From contig JACCYK010000147.1 of assembly GCA_013696525.1 (NCBI GenBank), positions 1 through 6,397 on the forward strand: a stretch of 6,397 nt of DNA. Reading direction: 5' to 3'. Both the position numbers and the translations under genes were made by a program. Below are positions 1 through 5,179 of this stretch, piece by piece; position 1 is the first letter of the stretch; each line of letters begins with the position of its first letter. The notes under the pieces are model-generated. The model made no database searches. It saw only the letters and a program-made list of their open reading frames with translations, and was not told the DNA's origin. Origin of the DNA: Chloroflexia bacterium (GTDB lineage: Bacteria > Chloroflexota > Chloroflexia > Thermomicrobiales > UBA6265).

Positions 1-1
1 C

Positions 2-49
2 CTCTGGCTGGTGCTCAGCCTAGTTCGAGGCGGTCGCGGACGCCGTTGA
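2..49 (+). CDS. Possible C-terminal tail of an upstream membrane protein (partial)
   Basis: Reading from base 2 gives LWLVLSLVRGGRGRR followed by TGA at 47-49. A short hydrophobic run followed by an arginine-rich end is what the last transmembrane helix and cytoplasmic tail of a membrane protein looks like. Only 15 codons are visible, so neither family nor reality of the gene can be established. Frame 1 is also open, to a TAG at 79-81, but gives a less protein-like, Pro/Arg/Ala-rich string. Confidence 0.22.
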   Translation, partial: LWLVLSLVRGGRGRR

Positions 50-111
50 TGCGACGTGCCGACGCTGCTCCACTTCGTTAGGCGATGACAATATTGCCGG
101 TTTGTTAGTTA

Positions 112-131
112 TCCTCTCATTCTCCTCTCAT
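112..131 (+). repeat. Direct repeat TCCTCTCAT x2, 11-bp period
   Basis: TCCTCTCAT occurs at 112-120 and again at 123-131, separated by TC. The 11-bp period places both copies on the same face of the helix, as expected for tandem protein-binding sites. It lies 73-92 nt upstream of the ATG at 204. Function is inferred only from position and spacing. Confidence 0.4.
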
Positions 132-153
132 CAAGTGAGCGTAAACTGACACT

Positions 154-170
154 GATCTCTGTGAGAGATC
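154..170. promoter_or_regulatory. Perfect inverted repeat GATCTCT-GTG-AGAGATC
   Basis: Seven-base arms (154-160 and 164-170) are perfectly complementary around a 3-nt centre. The centre is 42 nt upstream of the Cys-rich protein start. It could be a dimeric-regulator operator or a short hairpin in the 5' leader. No T-tract follows, so it is unlikely to be an intrinsic terminator. Confidence 0.4.
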
Positions 171-203
171 GGCCGCTGGCAATCTCGTGAAAGATGCGGC
201 GAC

Positions 204-569
204 ATGGACGGAACACGGTTCGACGTGGTGGCGAAGGCGGTTGCCAACGGTGGCGCCAGCCGGCGTTCACTGGTCCGGGGCCTGGCCGGCGGCGCGCTCG
301 GCCTGACGATTGGCGGGGCTGTTCGCACTGCCCAAGCCCAAGACTCCTGTGCTCGCGGTGTGCTGGGGCGCAAACGGAACGGCTGCCACCCGGAGGGTGA
401 TCGGTGCCGGACCACGCACCAGTGCTGCAACGGCCGCTGTGAGGAGATTAGCGGCCGGACGGAGTGCGGCGCCTGTTTCAGTATCGGCGCTCCCTGCGTC
501 GAGGGCTCGGATTGCTGCACCTTCATCTGCGCCCGCGGCGCGAGCGGGAAAATTTGCGCCAACGCGTAA
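204..569 (+). CDS. Tat-exported cysteine-rich protein with two knottin-like repeats
   Basis: This is a 121-aa protein. Residues 1-45 look like a twin-arginine signal: S19-R20-R21-S22-L23-V24, a glycine/leucine-rich hydrophobic stretch (about 26-40), and an AQA cleavage site at 43-45. Export folded by Tat is inferred. The mature part has 13 cysteines. Twelve form two tandem modules with identical spacing, C-x6-C-x5-CC-x3-C-x8-C: residues 61, 68, 74, 75, 79, 88 and 91, 98, 104, 105, 109, 118. Cys49 is left over. The adjacent CC in the third and fourth positions and three potential disulfides per module match the inhibitor-cystine-knot pattern, so two small disulfide knots joined by a two-residue linker are likely. 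Small Tat-signal Cys-rich proteins like this are, as I recall, common in Thermomicrobia genomes, with unknown role. The start at 204 has a weak GAAAG about 10 nt upstream. Function is unknown: exported peptide, inhibitor or envelope protein are all possible. Confidence 0.75.
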   Translation: MDGTRFDVVAKAVANGGASRRSLVRGLAGGALGLTIGGAVRTAQAQDSCARGVLGRKRNGCHPEGDRCRTTHQCCNGRCEEISGRTECGACFSIGAPCVEGSDCCTFICARGASGKICANA

Positions 570-874
570 GCAGCGCCGCCCCGCCGGCGCCGACCTTGGG
601 AGACTATCCGCGCCCGTTGCCCACCTTCGCCACAACGCGAGTGATCGCGCCTGAATCCCCTGTGGGACGATGTCGGGTCTGAACGCGCGCATAATGGCTC
701 CATCCCGGTGTCGATGGCGCGACCGGACGCCGCGTATGCGAACATATGTACCAGTTGCGACGTGGTGCGTCAAGGCGTCGCGAGGCCGCGGGATAGCTGG
801 CGGTAGCATCTTGCCCGACAATAAACACCGCCATGTTTGCTGGCTGTCGAACGGGTCAAGGTGAGGAGGCGTGG
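570..874. other. Intergenic region without a convincing gene
   Basis: Open frames here are shadows of the Cys-rich gene or short Arg/Pro-rich strings without ribosome-binding sites. The stretch contains a GC hairpin just after the stop codon (573-590), an 8-bp palindrome ACATATGT at 742-749, and the Shine-Dalgarno sequence of the downstream gene at 863-869. I could not identify a clear -35/-10 pair for the downstream gene. Confidence 0.5.
573..590 (+). terminator. Possible GC hairpin after the Cys-rich gene
   Basis: GCGCCG (573-578) can pair with CGGCGC (585-590) across a 6-nt loop, four bases after the TAA. There is no downstream T-run, so it would be an atypical intrinsic terminator. In such a GC-rich region a stem of this length may also be chance. 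Confidence 0.25.
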
Positions 875-1237
875 ATGGGACTGTATGTCGGGTCGACCGT
901 CATCAATACCGCTGACCTCGATCGGGCGATCACTTTCTGGACCGCCGCCCTTGGCTATGTGGTGCGCGACGGGGATCCGACCTTCGCGGTGTTGACCGAC
1001 CCCCGGCGCCGGTGGTCGAACGTCTCCCTCCAGCGCTCGGACGAGCCGAAGCGGGGCCGCAACCGCCTCCACCTCGACCTCTACACCGCCGACCAGGCCG
1101 GGGAGGTGGCCCGCTTGGAGGGATTGGGCGCGGGCCGCCTGCCGTGGGAGTACGAGGCGGGCCACGACCACATCGTGCTCGCCGACCCCGACGGCAACGA
1201 ATTCTGCGTCATCCAAAGCCCCTTCACCCAGGAGTAG
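875..1237 (+). CDS. VOC-superfamily (glyoxalase-like) protein
   Basis: This is a 120-aa single-chain member of the vicinal-oxygen-chelate fold, resembling the Glyoxalase_6-type subgroup. N-terminal half: STVINTADLDRAITFWTAAL, the typical beta strand then helix with 'D..RA..FW...LGY'. C-terminal half: R64-L-H66-L-D68-L, then a helix rich in 'AGEVARLEGLGA', then DHIVLADPDGNEFCVIQ (98-114), the family's closing strand-loop-strand. H66 and E109 sit at the positions of metal ligands in VOC enzymes, so divalent metal binding is plausible. Family members act in dioxygenation, isomerisation, antibiotic binding or have no known reaction; the substrate cannot be told. ATG 875 is chosen because GAGGAGG (863-869) lies 5 nt upstream; the in-frame ATG at 833 has no such site and would add 14 residues outside the fold. 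It is transcribed convergently with the PIN gene. Confidence 0.82.
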   Translation: MGLYVGSTVINTADLDRAITFWTAALGYVVRDGDPTFAVLTDPRRRWSNVSLQRSDEPKRGRNRLHLDLYTADQAGEVARLEGLGAGRLPWEYEAGHDHIVLADPDGNEFCVIQSPFTQE

Positions 1238-1238
1238 C

Positions 1239-1254
1239 GTCAAACAGCGTTGAC
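1239..1254. terminator. Weak inverted repeat between convergent genes
   Basis: GTCAA (1239-1243) and TTGAC (1250-1254) form a 5-bp stem around a 6-nt loop, directly after the VOC stop and followed by TTTGAT. It sits in the 87-nt gap between convergent genes, where a terminator is expected. The stem is short and AT-rich, so the call is tentative. Confidence 0.2.
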
Positions 1255-1324
1255 TTTGATCACCGACGTTGTCGTGCCCTGCACCCGATGTCCGATCCGA
1301 TCGCAACGTGAAGTTCGGCCGGTG

Positions 1325-1879
1325 TCAGCGATCACCGGCGCCGATCGTCGCCTCCCACCAGGACCGATGCGGATGATCGAGCCGAGGCTCATATCGCGCT
1401 CGTTCGCGAATGTTGAGCAGCGCCTGCCTTTGCTCGTCTCGCGGCAGGTTCGTCCGATCGCACCAGTCATGGACGAGGTCCTGCGTTGATAGGATCGGCA
1501 CCGCTCGGGCGACGAGGAGCCGGATAGCCTTGCGGTCGTCGGTGGCAACTGTTGCGTTTCGATGAATAGCGAGGGCGGCGGTCATCGCTTCACCGTCGTC
1601 TACGTCAAGGGTAAAGTCGAGATAGATGAGCAGCTCGCCTTCGTTGGTTGACGAAAGCACGGTGAGCTGACCCGAAGCGGTCATCGCGGTGAGGTCAACA
1701 GGGTCTCGTTCATCCGCATCGTCGCCAGAGCCGGCACGGCGAACGAACTGCGATTCTCTCGACACTCTATCGACGATCGCGACTGTTCCTGGGACCATTA
1801 TCAGCACATCGCTCATCCGGCGCGTGGCAAACACGTTGATGACGGTACAGGAATCGAGCAAGAGCAGTCCAGTCGTCAC
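1325..1879 (-). CDS. PIN-domain nuclease, toxin-like partner of the ImmA/IrrE-type regulator
   Basis: This 184-aa protein reads as a PIN-fold RNase. The N-terminus LLLLDSCTVINVF gives the first acidic ligand D9, with the Ser/Asn environment usual in PIN proteins. E42 lies in a hydrophobic helix (AIVDRVSRESQFV), at the place of the second ligand. LDVDDGEAMTAALAI supplies D94/D95/E97, and ATDDRKAIRLL (112-122) supplies D114/D115, the 'T-x-D' strand. So the acidic metal-binding set of VapC-like RNases appears complete. The family cleaves RNA with Mg2+/Mn2+; the target is unknown. It is longer than a typical VapC (about 130-150 aa): a loop around 48-70 and a C-terminal tail with W174-W175 are extra. 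It starts at GTG 1879 with TGAGG about 11 nt upstream; no better in-frame start is seen. It is 19 nt downstream of the regulator gene on the same strand, so co-transcription is expected. Spot G+C counts here (34/60 at 1561-1620, 35/60 at 1861-1920) are lower than in proS. Confidence 0.72.
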   Translation of the reverse strand: MTTGLLLLDSCTVINVFATRRMSDVLIMVPGTVAIVDRVSRESQFVRRAGSGDDADERDPVDLTAMTASGQLTVLSSTNEGELLIYLDFTLDVDDGEAMTAALAIHRNATVATDDRKAIRLLVARAVPILSTQDLVHDWCDRTNLPRDEQRQALLNIRERARYEPRLDHPHRSWWEATIGAGDR

Positions 1880-1898
1880 CGCGGGATTTGCCTCATGA

Positions 1899-3011
1899 CT
1901 AGGCCATGATCGGTTGGCTCAGATCCAGCGTTGCCTGCGCCCAGATCCCGTCCTCAGTTGGCTGCTCAACCGTCGTCATCTGATGGATCAGCTCGCGGAC
2001 ACTAACGCGATCCGCGAGTAACCGTTCCGCCAACTGCCCTTCACTCAGACCGCCGCCAAGATATGACTGGACCGCGAGCACTTGGTATCGGGTGGGTAGA
2101 TGCGGCGTCCCGGACTCGCTAGCGGTGAGACCGAGGAGCCGCTTTGCCTGGCTCGGTTGAACGCCGAATTCCGTCAGCCGATCCCATGTGCCAATCGAGA
2201 GCAACCGCAGCTCCTCCAATCGCCAAGTCATCGCCTGGACCGACACGCCGTAGAGGTTGGCCAACTGCCACAAGTCTCCTAGCGTGAACGGGGTTTCGTT
2301 CGCCCGCCGGATCGCATCAATCCGGCGCGTCAGGCCAGCGATTGGCATCAGGAAGTGCCGAGCAAACGCATCGGCGAATCGCTCACGCTCTTTTGGCCGC
2401 TTGGTCGCGGAAAGGATCGTCACCTCTGCCCGATGCCGCATGGTGAGGAAACGGCCGTACTCTTGGACGCCGCTCCATCGCCGGCGGTCTTCCGGATGGT
2501 TGGCATTGACCGCGATGCATCCGCCAAATGCTTCCGAATAGACGAACATGCCGGCAATTCGGCGATCCCGCATCGGGATGGCAAACGCGCGCAGCCCGAC
2601 ATCGGTTTCCAGGAGATCCCAGAGATCCCCGATCGGACCGTCACCGAGGCCGAGCCGATTCCGCTCCGCGGTCGCCACCGCCAAAGCGGCTCGCTCGGCC
2701 GGCGTATCAGCTATGTCGTATGGTTCTGGATACCGTCGAGCGAGCGATGCGCCAGCCAGTGATTCAAGCTCCACGTACCACCGGCAGAGTTGCTCGAACT
2801 GCCGAATGTCCTCGTCGCGAGCCGCGTTCACCGTGGAACGGCCATTCGGTGCGGGCCGGAAAAGGGCCGCAAAGTCGACATGATCGGTGGCCACCTCCGG
2901 CAGCAAGAAGTCACCAACAGCTCGACCAGAGAGGGCGGCTAGCTTCACCAGCTCGGTTGCGCGGGGACGGCGTTTTCCGTTCTCCATCGCCACCACCGTC
3001 GTGCGTGCCAC
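1899..3011 (-). CDS. XRE-ImmA/IrrE-type regulator, HExxH lost, N-terminus cut by a stop codon
   Basis: As an intact frame this gives 370 aa from a GTG at 3011, but that start splits a helix-turn-helix: residues 1-37 (MARTTVVAMENGKRRPRATE...) are only the recognition helix and following helices of an XRE domain. The rest is an ImmA/IrrE (COG2856-like) domain, including GDLWDLLE, GGCIAVNANHPEDRRRW and ERFADAFARHFLMP (around 210-222). In active members a zinc HExxH motif precedes FLxxR; here it is Q183-E184-Y185-G186-R187, so both histidines are gone while the Glu and the downstream ERFADAF segment remain. IrrE/ImmA proteins act by cleaving or inactivating a repressor in response to stress; without zinc ligands this copy is probably not a peptidase. 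The C-terminal half (TPFTLGDLWQLANLYGVSVQAMTWRLEEL...) matches the usual helical tail. No good ribosome-binding site precedes GTG 3011. The likely original start is ATG 3122 (see next entry). It is followed by the PIN gene. It may be a decaying gene or a repurposed non-catalytic regulator. Confidence 0.72.
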   Translation of the reverse strand: MARTTVVAMENGKRRPRATELVKLAALSGRAVGDFLLPEVATDHVDFAALFRPAPNGRSTVNAARDEDIRQFEQLCRWYVELESLAGASLARRYPEPYDIADTPAERAALAVATAERNRLGLGDGPIGDLWDLLETDVGLRAFAIPMRDRRIAGMFVYSEAFGGCIAVNANHPEDRRRWSGVQEYGRFLTMRHRAEVTILSATKRPKERERFADAFARHFLMPIAGLTRRIDAIRRANETPFTLGDLWQLANLYGVSVQAMTWRLEELRLLSIGTWDRLTEFGVQPSQAKRLLGLTASESGTPHLPTRYQVLAVQSYLGGGLSEGQLAERLLADRVSVRELIHQMTTVEQPTEDGIWAQATLDLSQPIMA

Positions 3012-3122
3012 GTTGAGGACGTCAGCGACCGCTTGCTGCGTCAGGTAGCGAGCGCGTCAGGCAGAAGCGATTCGATCACCGAGAACCTCGGGGTCGATGG
3101 TGTGCAAAAGTCGTTGATTCAT
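3012..3122 (-). pseudogene. Original 5' end of the regulator gene, interrupted by in-frame TGA
   Basis: Upstream of the GTG at 3011, in the same frame, lies RARYLTQQAVADVLN, then TGA (3059-3057), then MNQRLLHTIDPEVLGDRIASA back to ATG 3122. Joined with one residue at the stop, this gives LGDRIASA-X-RARYLTQQAVADVLNVARTTVV, which lines up without gaps with the usual XRE start of this family (of the form LGxRLxxARxARGLTQQxxA...). X would normally be Arg, and CGA to TGA is a single C-to-T change. The full reading is 407 codons with the stop at codon 22. A weak GGGG-containing Shine-Dalgarno-like sequence precedes ATG 3122. Both halves are in one frame, so this is a nonsense change and not a frameshift. 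Confidence 0.72.
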
Positions 3123-3180
3123 GGCTACCCCGCGTTGGCCGTTGCTCGACCCAAGTATGACGTTTCGGAGTGTACCACCA

Positions 3181-3211
3181 GCTAAAATCCATATGTATGT
3201 CAGAATTGTCA
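3181..3211. promoter_or_regulatory. AT-rich core of the divergent intergenic region
   Basis: Bases 3181-3210 are the most AT-rich stretch I noticed (10 of 30 G/C). They lie between the minus-strand regulator start and plus-strand proS, where promoters for both should be. TAAAAT at 3183-3188 is a possible plus-strand -10 element without a good -35. TGTCA occurs twice with a 9-bp period (3198-3202 and 3207-3211) and could be a binding site. No confident promoter was found on either strand. Confidence 0.35.
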
Positions 3212-3345
3212 TCACCGACGAGTGATCGATCGGCCCTTGCCACCATCGCTCAAGCCGACCAACGGCGTCTACGGGAGACGAGGCTCTGAACATCATAGAT
3301 GCTCGCTGCCGCGAGATTCTCCACGACGCTCCTCCTACCCGAACC

Positions 3346-3404
3346 GTTCCTTGGTATTCTGCCCCGAGCGAGATCACGCGGTTGAAGGAAGCGAAGCGAG
3401 GAAC
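3346..3404 (+). promoter_or_regulatory. Possible Shine-Dalgarno-sequestering leader of proS
   Basis: GTTCCTTG (3346-3353) can pair with CGAGGAAC (3397-3404, one G-U pair), which covers the GAGGAA ribosome-binding site (3398-3403) of proS. The same left arm can alternatively pair, through TTCCTT (3347-3352), with AAGGAA (3385-3390), which would free the ribosome-binding site. Two mutually exclusive pairings around a start site suggest a translational switch. This is inference from complementarity by eye; a canonical T-box core (TGGNACCGCG) is not present. Confidence 0.25.
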
Positions 3405-3412
3405 CAGCACCG

Positions 3413-5179
3413 ATGCGGATGTCACATCTCTTTGGCCGGACCTTGCGCGATGCTCCCGGCGATGTCGAGCTGCCGAGCCACCGGCTGATGCTGCGGGCCG
3501 CCTTGATCCGGCCGCTCGGGGCCGGCATCTTCAGCTTGCTGCCGATGGGCTGGCGGGTCATCCGCAAGGTCGAGCAGATCATCCGCGAAGAGATCGACGC
3601 CATCGGCGGCCAGGAGCTGCTGATGCCGGTCGTCCACCCGGCCGACATCTGGCGGGAGTCGGGACGCTACGATCAGGTCGGGCCGGAGATGGCTCGCTTT
3701 CAAGACCGGGGCGAGCGCGACATGGTGCTGGCGATGACGCACGAGGAAGTGGTCACCGACCTGGCGCGGCAAGAGATCAATTCCTACCGCCAGTTGCCGC
3801 AGCTCGTCTATCACATCCAGACCAAGTTCCGGGACGAGCCGCGGGCCCGCGGCGGCCTGATCCGGGTCCGCGAGTTCACAATGAAGGACTCTTATAGCCT
3901 CGACCGCGACGATGCCGGCCTCGATCGCCAGTATCAGAACCACTGGCAAGCGTATGAGCGGATCTTCCGCCGTTGTGGGCTCGCCTTCATCGTCGTCGGC
4001 GCCGACACCGGGATGATGGGCGGCTCCGCCTCGCACGAGTTCATGGCCCTCTCGGACTACGGCGAGGATATCGTCCTCCTCAGCCCCAACGGCACCTACG
4101 CGGCCAACCGCGAGGTGGCCACCTTCCAGCGCGACGTGCCGCCGCCGGAAGAGGCGCTGCCGATGGAAGAGGTCGAGACGCCGAATACCACGACCATTCA
4201 GCTTCTGGCCGACTTCCTCGGCGTGCCCCTGTCACGCACCGCGAAGGCCGTCTTTTATCTGGGCGATTCCGGTCGCTTCATCTTTGTCGTCATCCGCGGT
4301 GACCTCGATGTCAACGAGACCAAGCTCCGCAAAGCTTCCGGTGAGCTGGGGCTGACCCCGGCCATGGCCGAGCAAATCCGCGCCATCGGGGCCGAGCCCG
4401 GCTACGGCTCGCCGGTTGGCGTCCACGACGCGGTCATCGTCGCCGACGAGAGCATTCGCGACAGCCCGAACCTGGTGGCCGGCGCCAACAAGCCCGGGTT
4501 CCATCTGAAGAATGTCAACCTCGGCCGCGACTACGAGGCGGACGTGGTAGCCGATATCGCCGCCGCCGCCGCCGGCTACCCGAGTCCGATCGATGGGGCG
4601 CCGATGGAGGCGACGCGGGCCATCGAAGTCGGCAATATCTTCAAGCTCGGCACCCGCTACAGCTCCATCCTCGGCGCCACGTATCTCGATGAGGACGGCA
4701 GGAGCCACCCGATTCATATGGGCAGCTACGGCATCGGCTCCGGCCGGGTGACGGCCACGATCGTCGAGCAGCACCACGACGACAAGGGGATCATCTGGCC
4801 GGTCTCGGTCGCCCCCTATCATTGCTCCCTGCTCTCGCTGGGCAGCGCCAACGACACCGAGGTGATCGCGGCGGCGGACACGCTCTATGCCGACCTCACC
4901 GCCGCCGGGGTCGAGGTGCTGTACGACGACCGGGCCGACCGGGCCGGAGTAAAATTCAACGACGCCGACCTGATCGGGTTGCCCCTCCGGCTTTCGGTCA
5001 GCGCCCGCACCCTGGCCAACGGTGAGGCCGAGCTGAAGCCCCGCACCGCGTCCGAGGCGACCTTTGTGCCCCTGGCCGAGGTGGTGCCGAGGGTGCAACG
5101 GCTGCTGGCCGCGCTTGCCGCGCCACTGAGCGGCGACCCACCGGCGGCGGCACATCCAAGCAGAGGACAGCCCGCGTGA
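3413..5179 (+). CDS. proS: Prolyl-tRNA synthetase (bacterial type, with editing insertion)
   Basis: Class II aminoacyl-tRNA synthetase that charges tRNA(Pro) with proline using ATP in the cytoplasm; 588 aa, near the usual bacterial length of about 570. The N-terminal MRMSHLFGRTLRDAP and AGIFSLLPMGWRVIRKVEQI are family hallmarks. Motif 2 is FRDEPRARGGLIRVREF from F139, followed by MKDSYSL. Motif 3 starts at G437 (GSYGIGSGR, R445). Between them, roughly 225-405, sits the INS domain that hydrolyses mischarged Ala-tRNA(Pro); its conserved Lys is K278 in RTAKAVFYL, and GANKPGFHLKNVNLGRDY closes it. The anticodon-binding domain is about 465-570 (IIWPVSVAPYH..., then DDRADRAGVKFNDADLIGLPLRL). A Pro/Ala-rich tail (about 571-588) is extra. 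ATG 3413 is preferred over ATG 3419 because GAGGAA (3398-3403) lies 9 nt upstream. The stop overlaps the start of fumC. No inactivating change is seen. Confidence 0.97.
   Translation: MRMSHLFGRTLRDAPGDVELPSHRLMLRAALIRPLGAGIFSLLPMGWRVIRKVEQIIREEIDAIGGQELLMPVVHPADIWRESGRYDQVGPEMARFQDRGERDMVLAMTHEEVVTDLARQEINSYRQLPQLVYHIQTKFRDEPRARGGLIRVREFTMKDSYSLDRDDAGLDRQYQNHWQAYERIFRRCGLAFIVVGADTGMMGGSASHEFMALSDYGEDIVLLSPNGTYAANREVATFQRDVPPPEEALPMEEVETPNTTTIQLLADFLGVPLSRTAKAVFYLGDSGRFIFVVIRGDLDVNETKLRKASGELGLTPAMAEQIRAIGAEPGYGSPVGVHDAVIVADESIRDSPNLVAGANKPGFHLKNVNLGRDYEADVVADIAAAAAGYPSPIDGAPMEATRAIEVGNIFKLGTRYSSILGATYLDEDGRSHPIHMGSYGIGSGRVTATIVEQHHDDKGIIWPVSVAPYHCSLLSLGSANDTEVIAAADTLYADLTAAGVEVLYDDRADRAGVKFNDADLIGLPLRLSVSARTLANGEAELKPRTASEATFVPLAEVVPRVQRLLAALAAPLSGDPPAAAHPSRGQPA

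Larger units (their letters stand above)
50..203. other. Non-coding leader upstream of the Cys-rich protein gene
   Basis: No convincing gene lies here. Bases 91-120 are AT-rich for this genome (12 of 30 are G/C by my count), which suits a promoter. The stretch carries a direct repeat (112-131) and an inverted repeat (154-170), listed separately. A very weak sigma-70-like pair, ATGACA at 85-90 and TATCCT at 110-115, has a 19-nt spacer and should not be relied on. Confidence 0.4.

Noticed and set aside
15..77. Minus-strand reading SARRINGVRDRLELG with TGA near position 15
   Set aside because: It looks protein-like but is bounded upstream by an in-frame TAA and has no start codon, so it cannot be a gene.
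742..749. Palindrome ACATATGT as an operator or attachment site
   Set aside because: It is only 8 bp, with no partner repeat and no conserved spacing to a gene; chance occurrence is likely.
131..821. Long minus-strand open frames (204 and 184 codons) opposite the Cys-rich gene
   Set aside because: They are antisense to a gene with a clear signal peptide and regular cysteine spacing; translations are Arg/Ala/Pro-rich without recognisable motifs, typical of GC-rich shadow frames.
3057..3059. TGA as a selenocysteine or reassigned codon
   Set aside because: The aligned position is normally Arg in a helix-turn-helix, not a redox site, and TGA is the normal stop of proS and the PIN gene here, so genome-wide reassignment is unlikely.
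3230..3412. Canonical T-box riboswitch before proS
   Set aside because: TGGT is present, but I find no TGGNACCGCG core, no recognisable Stem I specifier region and no terminator; only a weak alternative-pairing leader is reported.
3123..3425. Extension of the regulator frame upstream of ATG 3122 (start near 3425)
   Set aside because: The extra residues match nothing in the family, cross the AT-rich likely promoter region and overlap the start of proS; homology begins at the ATG 3122 segment.
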